From Burkholderiales bacterium (lineage in GTDB: Bacteria; Pseudomonadota; Gammaproteobacteria; Burkholderiales; JAEUOS01): DNA of 40,556 nucleotides. Location: the NCBI GenBank assembly GCA_016790695.1, contig JAEUOS010000111.1, forward strand, positions 1-40,556, in the 5' to 3' direction. The position numbers were made by a program, and so were the translations under genes. The notes under the pieces were generated by a model. That model was not told the origin of the DNA. It saw nothing but the letters and a program-made list of their open reading frames with translations, and made no database searches. Shown in pieces: positions 22,115 through 29,764 of this stretch (positions are counted from its first letter, which is position 1; every line of letters begins with the position of its first letter).

Positions 22115-22274
22115 CAGTGAAGCAAATTCAAGCAAGAAGTGCGCCCAGATGGCGAATTTCAGAAAAATCAACAGTTTCCGCAGACCGGGCGAGCATGGTT
22201 CGGCCTCCATGTAAACTCTTTCGACAATTCCGGCCGCGCTGCGCGACCGCCGGCCCCCGCGAAAGCCCAGACAG

Positions 22275-23432
22275 ATGCAGACCGATCCCGTCGCCCCACA
22301 GTGCTTCGACATCGCCATCGTCGGTGCGGGCATCGCGGGCGCTTCGCTGGCCTTCCGGCTGGCCTCGCAAGCCTCGGTCATCCTGCTCGAACGCGAGTCC
22401 CATCCGGGCTACCACGCGACCGGCCGCTCGGCGGCGATGTTCATGGAGTCCTACGGCCCGACGGGCGTGCGCGCGCTCACGCGCGCGAGCCGCGCCTTCT
22501 ACGAGGCACCGCCGCCCGGGTTCGCCGACCACCCCATCCTGACACCGCGCGGCGCGCTCTATGTGGCGGCGCCCGGGCAGGAAGCGCTGCTGGCATCGAC
22601 GCGCGCGGCACTCGCTCCCAACTGCCCGCGCCTGGCCACGCTCGACGCAGGCGCCACCCTCGCGGCCGCGCCGTGCCTGAAGCCCGACCGCGTCGCCGGT
22701 GCCCTGCTCGACCCGGATTCGATGGACATCGACGTGCACGGCCTGCACCAGGGCTTCCTGCGCGCCTTTCGCGCGGCCGGCGGCACGCTGCGCTGCGACG
22801 CCGAACTGGTCGCGGCAACGCGCGCGGCCGGCGCCTGGCAATTGCAGCTCGCGGACGGCGCCACCATCCACGCCGGCGTGCTGGTCGACGCCGCCGGCGC
22901 CTGGGCCGACCAGGTGGCCGCGCTGTGCGGCGCCCGGCCGGTCGGCCTCACGCCGCGCCGGCGCAGCGCCTTCACCTTCGACGCCCCGGCCGGCGTCGCC
23001 TGCGCGCACTGGCCCGCGGTGGTCGGCATCGACGAGACCTGGTACTTCAAGCCCGATGCCGGACAACTGCTCGGCTCGCCCGCGAATGCCGACGACACCG
23101 TGCCGCACGACGTGGCGCCGGAAGAACTCGACATCGCGCTGGGCATCGACCGGATCCAGGCCGCCACGACCCTCACGATCCGCCGGCCGCGGCATGCCTG
23201 GGCGGGCCTGCGCTCGTTCGTCGCCGACGGCGAGCCCGTGATCGGCTTCGACGGCGAGCTGGACGGCTTCTTCTGGCTCGCCGCGCAGGGCGGTTACGGC
23301 ATCCAGAGCGCGGCCGGCGCCGCGGCGCTGGCCGCGGCGCTGCTGCTGGCCGGGCCGCTGCCGCCGGAATGCGCGCGCCAGGCCGTCGACGCGGCGTGCT
23401 TCGCGCCGGCGCGGCTGCGCCCGGCGGGATGA
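22275..23432 (+). CDS. FAD-dependent oxidoreductase, DAO family
   Basis: A 385-residue flavoprotein of the D-amino-acid oxidase/glycine oxidase family. The N-terminal dinucleotide fold is IAIVGAGIAGASLAFRLASQ, followed by ERESHPGYHATGRSAAMF (FAD contacts), DIDVHGLHQGFLRAFRAAGG, VLVDAAGAWADQVA and the C-terminal GFFWLAAQGGYGIQSAAG. It probably oxidises a secondary or primary amine or 2-hydroxy acid to an imine or keto acid in the cytoplasm. The ATG at 22275 is chosen because the dinucleotide fold begins 12 residues in. It converges on the TauD-family gene 19 bases downstream, so it is not in that operon. The 200-bp gap upstream is less GC-rich and should hold its promoter. Confidence 0.88.
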   Translation: MQTDPVAPQCFDIAIVGAGIAGASLAFRLASQASVILLERESHPGYHATGRSAAMFMESYGPTGVRALTRASRAFYEAPPPGFADHPILTPRGALYVAAPGQEALLASTRAALAPNCPRLATLDAGATLAAAPCLKPDRVAGALLDPDSMDIDVHGLHQGFLRAFRAAGGTLRCDAELVAATRAAGAWQLQLADGATIHAGVLVDAAGAWADQVAALCGARPVGLTPRRRSAFTFDAPAGVACAHWPAVVGIDETWYFKPDAGQLLGSPANADDTVPHDVAPEELDIALGIDRIQAATTLTIRRPRHAWAGLRSFVADGEPVIGFDGELDGFFWLAAQGGYGIQSAAGAAALAAALLLAGPLPPECARQAVDAACFAPARLRPAG

Positions 23433-23451
23433 GTCCGGCCCGCCGCGCGCC

Positions 23452-24336
23452 TCAGACCGGCTTGTCCCCGGCAATGGTCACGCGGTTGCCGCTGCGTGTG
23501 TTCGGCCAGTAGTCCCACATCGCGCGGTGCTGGACGCAGCGGTTGTCCCAGAACGCGATCGAGTTCGCGCGCCAGCGGAAGCGGCACTGGAACAGCGGGT
23601 TCTCCATGTGCTGGTAGAGGTAGGCGAGGATGCCGTCGCTCTCGTCGCGCGGGATGCCGTTGATGCGCCGGGTGAAGCCGCGGTTGACGTACAGCGCGCG
23701 CCGGCCCGTCACCGGATGGGTGCGCACCACCGGATGATTCGCCTTCGGGTACTCCGGCTTGTCGGCGACGCCGAAGTTGGCGTAGGTGCCGCGGTAGACG
23801 TCCTCGCTGTCGTGCAGCGCGGTCAGCCCGTCGAGATAGGCCTTCATGCGATCCGACAGCGCCTCGTAGGCCGCGTACATGCTGGCGAACAGGGTGTCGC
23901 CGCCGTGCGGCGGGCAGGTCTTGATGTAGAGGATGCTGCCCATCGGCGGCTCTTCCTCGCAGCTGACGTCGGTGTGCCAGCCTTCGCCGTTGGCGCGCGG
24001 CGAATCGCGGTCGGCGTGGATGATCATCAGTTCCGGCAGGCCGGGCTCGTGCGGCGCCGCCGGATGCACGTGCAGCGGCCCGAACAGCCTCCCGAAATCC
24101 AGGTGCTGTTCCTTGGTGAGGACCTGGTCGCGGAAGAAGATGACGCTGTGCTCCGCCAGCGCGCGCCGGATCTCGGCGAGCTGCTCCGGCGGCAGCGGCC
24201 GCGCGAGGTCGACCCCGTCGAGCTCGGCGCCGATGATCGGCGTCAGCTTGTCGACGCCGATGGTGCGGTATGGCGCGCCGACCTCGACCAGATGCCGCAC
24301 GCGCGGCCCGTTGTTGCCCTTCAGATTGTGTTGCAT
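23452..24336 (-). CDS. TauD/TfdA family Fe(II)/2-oxoglutarate dioxygenase
   Basis: A 294-residue oxygenase. The iron ligands are His121 and Asp123 in GWHTDVS and His270 in VQHRAMWDYWP, with a 2-oxoglutarate-binding arginine shortly after (RSGNR). Other family landmarks are IIGAELDGVDLARPLPPEQLAEIRRAL, VIFFRDQVLTKEQHLDFGRLFG and GGDTLFASMYAAYEALSD. Members hydroxylate sulfonates, phenoxyacetates, sulfate esters or other small acids, coupled to succinate and CO2 release. It starts five bases after the stop of a Bug gene and is the third gene of a Bug-Bug-dioxygenase unit, so its substrate is probably an imported organic acid. Confidence 0.92.
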   Translation of the reverse strand: MQHNLKGNNGPRVRHLVEVGAPYRTIGVDKLTPIIGAELDGVDLARPLPPEQLAEIRRALAEHSVIFFRDQVLTKEQHLDFGRLFGPLHVHPAAPHEPGLPELMIIHADRDSPRANGEGWHTDVSCEEEPPMGSILYIKTCPPHGGDTLFASMYAAYEALSDRMKAYLDGLTALHDSEDVYRGTYANFGVADKPEYPKANHPVVRTHPVTGRRALYVNRGFTRRINGIPRDESDGILAYLYQHMENPLFQCRFRWRANSIAFWDNRCVQHRAMWDYWPNTRSGNRVTIAGDKPV

Positions 24337-24341
24337 GGCGA

Positions 24342-25328
24342 TTACTCCAGCTTGATGTTGGCGGCGCGGATGATCCTGCCCCAGCGCTCGATTTCGGAAC
24401 GGGTGAAGGCGCCGAATTCCTCCGGCGTCGAGGTGACCGGGCGCCCGCCGAGGTTCTCGAAGCGTGCGAGCACCTGCGGATCGTTGCAGGCGGCGACGAG
24501 GTCGCGGTGGATGCGCGCGACGATGTCGCGCGGCGTGCCCCGGGGTGCGTAGAAGCCGGTCCAGGTCCAGATCTGGAAGTCCGGCAGCCCGGCCTCGACC
24601 GTCGACGGCACCTGCGGCAGCTTGGCGTCGCGGGTCATGGTGGTCACGGCCAGGCCGCGCAGCGCGCCGCTGTCGATCTGCAGCCGGCCGTTGGTGGTGT
24701 CGATGACCATGAAGGTCAGGCGCCCGCTGCGCAGGTCGGGGAACGCCTGCGGGTTGCTCTTGTAGCCGATGTGCAGCGCGTCGACCCCGGCGAGCTGACG
24801 GTACATCTCCGCGGCGATGCGCGCCGGCAGCGAGCCGGCGCCGAAGTTGTGCCGGCCCGGCTCCGCCTTGAGCAGCGCGGTCAGGTCCGCGAGCGTCTTG
24901 AGCGGTCCGTCGGGCCGCACCAGGACCACGAACGGCAGGCGCCCGAACTGCGACACCGGCTCGAAGTCGTTGAGCGGGTGGTAGGGGAGCTTGTCGTACA
25001 GCGACGGGTTGACCGCGTGCGTCATGGCCGAGGTCAGGAACAGCGTCAGGCCGTCGGGCTTGGCGCGCGCGGCCGCCTCGGCCGCCGGCAGGCCGTTGCC
25101 GCCGCCCTTGTTGTCGACCACCACCGGCTGCCCCCACATCTGGGCCAGCTTCTCGGCGATGATGCGCCCGGTGATGTCGGTGGCGGCACCGGCCGGAAAC
25201 GGGACGATGAAGGTGACGCGGCCGGACGGCCAGGCGCCCTGGGCGCGTGCCGCGGCGGGAAGGACGGCGAGGGTGCCGGCGGCGCCGAGGGCGGCCGCGA
25301 AGCGACGGCGGGGAAGCAGGGTGGACAT
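24342..25328 (-). CDS. Bug/TctC family periplasmic solute-binding protein (adjacent to TauD-family gene)
   Basis: A 328-residue protein with an export signal containing a twin-arginine-like start (MSTLLPRRRFAAALGAAGTLAVLPAAARAQ). The mature lobe begins WPSGRVTFIVPFPAGAATDITGRII, followed by ARAKPDGLTLFLTSA, LHIGYKSNPQAFPDLRSGRLTF and VPSTVEAGLPDF, and ends IIRAANIKLE. Lobe-closure loops fit the family, but HIGYKS replaces the common HVPYKG. It is the second of two tandem Bug genes, 23 bases after the first and five bases before the dioxygenase. The two share only family-level similarity, so they are not a recent duplication. Confidence 0.92.
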   Translation of the reverse strand: MSTLLPRRRFAAALGAAGTLAVLPAAARAQGAWPSGRVTFIVPFPAGAATDITGRIIAEKLAQMWGQPVVVDNKGGGNGLPAAEAAARAKPDGLTLFLTSAMTHAVNPSLYDKLPYHPLNDFEPVSQFGRLPFVVLVRPDGPLKTLADLTALLKAEPGRHNFGAGSLPARIAAEMYRQLAGVDALHIGYKSNPQAFPDLRSGRLTFMVIDTTNGRLQIDSGALRGLAVTTMTRDAKLPQVPSTVEAGLPDFQIWTWTGFYAPRGTPRDIVARIHRDLVAACNDPQVLARFENLGGRPVTSTPEEFGAFTRSEIERWGRIIRAANIKLE

Positions 25329-25351
25329 GGCGGGGCGGGCCTTTCGGGAAC

Positions 25352-26329
25352 TCACTCGGGCTTGATCTTCGCCTCGGCGATGACCTTCTTCCAGATCTCC
25401 CAGTCCTGGGCGATCACGCGTTCGAACTCCTCCGGCTTCATCGGCGTCGGCGCATAGCCGCTGATGTTGAGCCAACGGTCCGCGAGGTCGGGCGCGGCGA
25501 GGACCTGGTTGATCTCGCTGTTCAGGCGCGCGAGGATCGCACGCGGCAGGCCGGCGGGTCCGAAGAAGCCGATCCAGGCGCCGATCGAGAACGACACGCC
25601 CTCCTCCTGCAGGGTCGGCACGTTGGGCAGCATCGGCGAGCGCTTCGGCCCCGCCTGCGCCAGCGCGCGCACCTTGCCCGAGCGCGACTGCGTGATCGCG
25701 TTGAACGAGTCGAGGAACGCGAGCGGCATGTGGCCGCCCACCACGTCGGTGGTGAGCGCGGTGGTCGACTTGTAGGGCACGTGCACCATGTCGATGCCGG
25801 TCAGCATCTTCAGGTACTCGCCGGCAAGATGCCCGCCCGATCCCGGTCCCCAGGAACCGTAGCTGGGCGGCTTGGGTTGCGACCGCACGTAGGTGACGAA
25901 CTCGCGATAGCTGTTGACCGGGACCGCCGGATGCACGACCAGGACGTTGGCCCCGGTGAACACCATGCTGACCGCGGTGAAGTCCCGCTGCGCGTTGAAC
26001 GACAGCTTCGGGTTCATCAGCGGATGGATTACGTTGGCGCCGGAGAAGCCGACCACGAGGGTGTAGCCGTCGGCGGGCGCCTTGGCGACGAAGTCCAGCG
26101 CCACCGCGCCGGTGCCGCCGGGCCTGTTCTCGACGATCACCGGCACCTTCAGGGAGGTCGCGAGGCGGTCGCCGACCAGGCGCGCGATCAGGTCGGTGAT
26201 CCCGCCGGGCGCCGACGGCGAAACGATGCGCACCGTGCGCGACGGGTATTCCTGCGCGCCGGCCGGCAGCGCCGCCGCCAGCGCCACCACGAGGGCGGCG
26301 CACCGGCCCGATAGTCTCCACATCATCAT
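25352..26329 (-). CDS. Bug/TctC family periplasmic solute-binding protein (first of tandem pair)
   Basis: A 325-residue exported protein; the signal is CAALVVALAAALPAGAQ. Landmarks are YPSRTVRIVSPSAPGGITDLIARL, ENRPGGTGAVALDFVAKAPADGYTLVVGFSG, VHVPYKSTTALTTDVVGGHMPL and VPTLQEEGVSF, ending VIAEAKIKPE. Three successive ATG codons (26329, 26326, 26323) are possible starts after a GGGAGAC ribosome site. It is the promoter-proximal gene of the Bug-Bug-TauD unit. Its binding pocket presumably holds a small carboxylate; no membrane transporter is encoded close by. Confidence 0.92.
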   Translation of the reverse strand: MMMWRLSGRCAALVVALAAALPAGAQEYPSRTVRIVSPSAPGGITDLIARLVGDRLATSLKVPVIVENRPGGTGAVALDFVAKAPADGYTLVVGFSGANVIHPLMNPKLSFNAQRDFTAVSMVFTGANVLVVHPAVPVNSYREFVTYVRSQPKPPSYGSWGPGSGGHLAGEYLKMLTGIDMVHVPYKSTTALTTDVVGGHMPLAFLDSFNAITQSRSGKVRALAQAGPKRSPMLPNVPTLQEEGVSFSIGAWIGFFGPAGLPRAILARLNSEINQVLAAPDLADRWLNISGYAPTPMKPEEFERVIAQDWEIWKKVIAEAKIKPE

Positions 26330-26384
26330 TGTCTCCCTGCTGTTGTTGGTCGGTCGACGCCCCGGGCCGCGCCGGTGCCTGCCG

Positions 26385-26768
26385 CTAGTCCGCCGCCGGC
26401 TTGCAGCCGCCGAACGCGGCCGCCGGCCCGTCGGTGAGGCTGGCCGGCGACGCGGCGTCGGGTCCGAGATCGAGCACGGCGACGCCGTTGGTGAAGCGCC
26501 GCCCGGTCGCGCCGCCGACCCGGTCGAGGCGAAACTCGCGCTCGGGCAGGATCACCCAGGCGTCGCCGCCGGCGAGCATGCGCAGATAGAAGCCGCGGTT
26601 GCCGTCGCACGCGTACCGGACCGCGTTCTCCGGCACCGCCGGCCGCCCCTCCTCCGCGCCGAACGGCCACAGGCGGGCGCCGGAACAGCCGCCGAGCGCG
26701 AGCAACACGGCCGCGAGCGCCCATCGCAGGCGGCGCGGTGCGGGAATTGGCGTGGATGGCTGGGACAT
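26385..26768 (-). CDS. MliC-like lipoprotein (C-type lysozyme inhibitor domain)
   Basis: A 127-residue lipoprotein. The signal with lipobox is LRWALAAVLLALGGC, so the mature N-terminus is a lipidated cysteine near residue 29. The rest fits an MliC/PliC-like beta-barrel: VRYACDGNRGFYLRML, AWVILPEREFRLDRV, GRRFTNGVAVLDLG and a final cysteine in FGGCKP, with ACDG and GGC as the likely disulfide pair. Such proteins protect peptidoglycan from host lysozyme. I chose the ATG at 26768 (MSQPSTP) because the longer reading from 26822 adds residues ahead of a normal signal. It is divergent from the selD-fusion gene. Confidence 0.75.
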   Translation of the reverse strand: MSQPSTPIPAPRRLRWALAAVLLALGGCSGARLWPFGAEEGRPAVPENAVRYACDGNRGFYLRMLAGGDAWVILPEREFRLDRVGGATGRRFTNGVAVLDLGPDAASPASLTDGPAAAFGGCKPAAD

Positions 26769-26853
26769 TTCTCGCGGAAGGCATTGCGCGCAGAAGGCGG
26801 CGCGGCGCGTATCGTGCCACATTCGCCCCGGCCGCGCGGACGCCGCCGGACGC

Positions 26854-26859
26854 TACACT
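26854..26859 (+). promoter_or_regulatory. Candidate -10 element TACACT before the selD fusion gene
   Basis: GCTACACTG in the 143-bp divergent gap, 53 bases before the ATG at 26912. No clear -35 is present 16-18 bp upstream, where the DNA is GC-rich. Confidence 0.4.
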
Positions 26860-26911
26860 GCGCGCCGGCGCCGCCCCGGCGTCGACCGCCCGGCACTCTC
26901 CAACCGTCCCG

Positions 26912-29194
26912 ATGCAATCCTCCGGTCAACCCATCCTGCGCGACATCGTCCTCATCGGCGGCGGGCACAGCCACGTCGGTGTCCTGCGCATGTTCGGCAT
27001 GCGGCCGGTCCCGGGCGTGCGCCTGACGGTGATCTGCCGCGACACCGACACGCCGTACTCGGGCATGCTGCCCGGCTACATCGCCGGCCACTACAGCTTC
27101 GACGAGGTGCACATCGACCTGCGGCGTCTCGCCCAGTTCGCCGGCGCGCGCTTCATCCGCGACCACGTGGTCGGGCTCGACCGTGCGGCGCGCAAGGTGC
27201 TGCTGCGCGGCCGGCCGCCGGTGCCCTATGACATCGCCTCGATCAACATCGGCTCGACGCCGCAAGTGGGCAGCGTGCCCGGCGCCGCCGAGCATGCCGT
27301 GCCCGTCAAGCCGATCTGGGAGTTCAACCAGCGCTGGCTCGCGCTGCTCGCGCGCGTGCGCCTGCATTCGGGACCGACGCGCATCGCGGTCGTCGGCGGC
27401 GGCGCCGGCGGCGTCGAGCTGCTGCTCGCCATGCAGTACCGGCTGCGCCACGAGCGTCGCGCCCTCGGACGCGACCCGGACGAGCTCGCGTTCCACCTGT
27501 TCACCAGCGGTGGCGCCATCCTGCCCACCCACAACGCCTGGGTGCGGCGCGCGTTCCTGCGCGTGCTCGCCGAGCGCGGCGTGACGGTGCACGCCGATGC
27601 CGAGGTGCGCCGCGTCGGCGCCGGGCGCCTGAGCACGGCCGCCGGCGACACCTTCGAGGCCGACGAGGTGATGTGGGTGACCCGCGCCGGCGGTGCGCGC
27701 TGGCTCGCCGAGACCGGACTGGAGCTCGACGGCGACGGCTTCATCCGCGTGCGCGAGACCCTGCAGACCGTGAGCGACCCGCTGGTCTACGCCGCCGGCG
27801 ACGTCGCCTCGATGGTCGGGCGCCCGCTCGAGAAGGCCGGCGTGTTCGCCGTGCGCATGGGTCCGCCGCTGGCGGAGAACCTGCGCCGCGCCGTCGACGG
27901 CCGCGCGCCGCGCGCCTACCGGCCCCAGCGCCGCTGGCTCGCGCTGGTGTCCACCGGCGACCGCGCCGCCGTGGCCTCGCGCGGCTGGCTCGGCTTCCGC
28001 GGCGCCTGGGTGTGGCGCTGGAAGGACTGGATCGCCCGGCGCTTCATGCAGAAGTTCAGCGACCTGCCGGTGATGGACCCCGCGGCCGCGCCACCGCCCG
28101 CGGCCTCGCCGGTGAAGCTCGAGGCCGACGAAGCCGCGCAGGCGATCTCGGCGATCGCGATGCGCTGCGGCGGCTGCGGCGCCAAGGTCGGCGCGACCGT
28201 GCTCGCGCGCGCGCTCGGCGCCCTGCACCCGATCGCGCGCGCGGACGTGCTGATCGGCCTCGATTCGCCCGACGACGCCGCCGTGGTGCGCGTGCCGCCC
28301 GGCAAGGCGATGGTGCACACGGTGGACTTCTTCCGCGCCTTCATCGACGACCCGTACCTGTTCGGCAAAGTCGCGGCCAACCACGCGCTGGGCGACATCT
28401 TCGCCATGGGCGGCGAGCCGCAGTCGGCCACCTCGGTGGTGACGGTGCCGCCGGGCCTCGAGGCGAAGGTCGAGGACACGCTGTTCCAGATGATGTCGGG
28501 CGCCGTCGAGGTGCTGAACGCGGCCGGCTGCGCGCTCGTCGGCGGCCACACCGGCGAGGGCGCCGAGCTGGCGCTGGGCTTCGCGATCAACGGCCTGATC
28601 GACGAGAACCTGTCCGCGGTGATGAAGAAGGGCGGCATGCGTCCCGGCGACGCGCTCGTCCTCACCAAGCCGATCGGCACCGGCACGCTGTTCGCCGCGC
28701 TGCCGCTGCTCAAGGTGCGCGGGCGCTGGATCGATGCCGCGCTCGACTCGATGTGCGTGTCCAACGCCAACGGCGCGCGCATCCTGGCCAGGTTCGGCGC
28801 CACCGCCTGCACCGACCTCACCGGCTTCGGCCTGCTCGGCCACGTGGTCGAGATGACGCGCGCCTCCGGCGTCGACGTCGAGATCGCGCTCTCCGCGCTG
28901 CCGGTGCTCGACGGCGCCGAGGAGACCGCTGCCGCCGGCATCCTGTCCTCGCTGCAGCCGGCCAACGTGCGCCTGCGCCGGGCGCTGCGCAACCAGGCGG
29001 AGATGGTCGCGCACCCGCGCTACCGCCTGCTGTTCGACCCGCAGACCGCGGGCGGCCTGCTGGCGACCGTGCCCGGCGCACACGCCCAGGAGTGCGTCGC
29101 GGCGCTGCGCGCGGCCGGCTACGGCACGACCGCGGTGATCGGCCGCGTGCTGGCGCAGGGCGACGCGCTCGAGCCGGTGCTGCTGCGGGACTAG
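26912..29194 (+). CDS. selD: Selenide, water dikinase fused to an N-terminal NADH-dehydrogenase-like flavoprotein domain
   Basis: A 760-residue two-domain protein. Residues 1-390 are a pyridine nucleotide-disulfide oxidoreductase/NDH-2-like domain: IVLIGGGHSHVGVL (FAD), DTPYSGMLPGYIAGHY, IAVVGGGAGGVELLLAMQ (NAD) and VYAAGDVASM. Residues about 415-760 are SelD, which makes selenophosphate from selenide and ATP. The catalytic pair is Cys422 and Lys425 in CGGCGAK, so a cysteine rather than selenocysteine form, followed by LIGLDSPDDAAVV, KVAANHALGDIFAMGG, ALVGGHTGEGAELALGF, TDLTGFGLLGHVVEM and LFDPQTAGGLLATV. The flavin domain may generate or channel selenide; that is inference from this known fusion. 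No selA, selB, selC or 2-selenouridine synthase gene is in the window. It converges on the SRPBCC gene with a six-base gap. Confidence 0.95.
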   Translation: MQSSGQPILRDIVLIGGGHSHVGVLRMFGMRPVPGVRLTVICRDTDTPYSGMLPGYIAGHYSFDEVHIDLRRLAQFAGARFIRDHVVGLDRAARKVLLRGRPPVPYDIASINIGSTPQVGSVPGAAEHAVPVKPIWEFNQRWLALLARVRLHSGPTRIAVVGGGAGGVELLLAMQYRLRHERRALGRDPDELAFHLFTSGGAILPTHNAWVRRAFLRVLAERGVTVHADAEVRRVGAGRLSTAAGDTFEADEVMWVTRAGGARWLAETGLELDGDGFIRVRETLQTVSDPLVYAAGDVASMVGRPLEKAGVFAVRMGPPLAENLRRAVDGRAPRAYRPQRRWLALVSTGDRAAVASRGWLGFRGAWVWRWKDWIARRFMQKFSDLPVMDPAAAPPPAASPVKLEADEAAQAISAIAMRCGGCGAKVGATVLARALGALHPIARADVLIGLDSPDDAAVVRVPPGKAMVHTVDFFRAFIDDPYLFGKVAANHALGDIFAMGGEPQSATSVVTVPPGLEAKVEDTLFQMMSGAVEVLNAAGCALVGGHTGEGAELALGFAINGLIDENLSAVMKKGGMRPGDALVLTKPIGTGTLFAALPLLKVRGRWIDAALDSMCVSNANGARILARFGATACTDLTGFGLLGHVVEMTRASGVDVEIALSALPVLDGAEETAAAGILSSLQPANVRLRRALRNQAEMVAHPRYRLLFDPQTAGGLLATVPGAHAQECVAALRAAGYGTTAVIGRVLAQGDALEPVLLRD

Positions 29195-29200
29195 AACCGG

Positions 29201-29659
29201 TCAGCGCGAGGCGCGCGCGCGCGCCTCGACGGCGCGGCGGATGTTCTGCAGGCTCGCCGCGGCCTCCTCGTCGATGCGCGCGATCATCTCGGCGCTCGGC
29301 GGCCGCGGGCGCGCCGGGTTGATCAGCGTGCGCCGATAGCGGTGCCCGCCGGCGGCCGGCTCGACCTCGTAGCGCACGATGATCTCGCCGATGAAGCCGG
29401 CATGGGTCCGTGCCTCCCACAGGCGCCCTTCCTCGCGCGCGGTGACGCGCCAGTCGAGCGTGGTCTCGCCCCGGCGCGTGCCCCAGCGCTCGCGGAAGGT
29501 CTCGCCGACCGCGAGCGGCCGGTCGGGGCTGTCGATGTGGTGCGAGGCCGCGATCCACTCGGGCCAGGTGTTCGGGTTCGACACGTAGTCGAGGATCGCG
29601 GCGGCGGGCGCATCGATGACGATGGCGTGGCTGCGTTCGAAGGCGCTGGTCTCGGTCAT
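29201..29659 (-). CDS. SRPBCC (START/Bet v1-like) family protein
   Basis: A 152-residue protein with the polyketide cyclase/dehydrase-type pattern: SHAIVIDAPAAAILDYVSNPNTWPEWIAASHHID, then alternating strands (GETFRERWGTRRGETTLDWRVTAREEGRLWEART), IIVRYEVEPAAGGHRYRRTLINP and a C-terminal helix. These domains bind hydrophobic ligands in a deep cavity. The ATG at 29659 (MTETSAF) is preferred over an in-frame ATG at 29704 that precedes the fold by extra residues. It is divergent from the acyl-CoA ligase gene and converges with the selD fusion. The ligand is unknown. Confidence 0.82.
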   Translation of the reverse strand: MTETSAFERSHAIVIDAPAAAILDYVSNPNTWPEWIAASHHIDSPDRPLAVGETFRERWGTRRGETTLDWRVTAREEGRLWEARTHAGFIGEIIVRYEVEPAAGGHRYRRTLINPARPRPPSAEMIARIDEEAAASLQNIRRAVEARARASR

Positions 29660-29711
29660 GGCGTTCCCCGGGTCGTCGTCGGCGCGAGCATAGCGCAGGC
29701 GCACGATGCCC

Positions 29712-29717
29712 TACACT
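29712..29717 (+). promoter_or_regulatory. Candidate -10 element TACACT before the acyl-CoA ligase gene
   Basis: CCTACACTCC lies 48 bases upstream of the ATG at 29765, the same sequence and spacing as at 26854. No convincing -35. Confidence 0.4.
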
Positions 29718-29764
29718 CCTGCCGCGCACGGCCGACCGGCCCGCCCCGACCACGGAGACCGACC

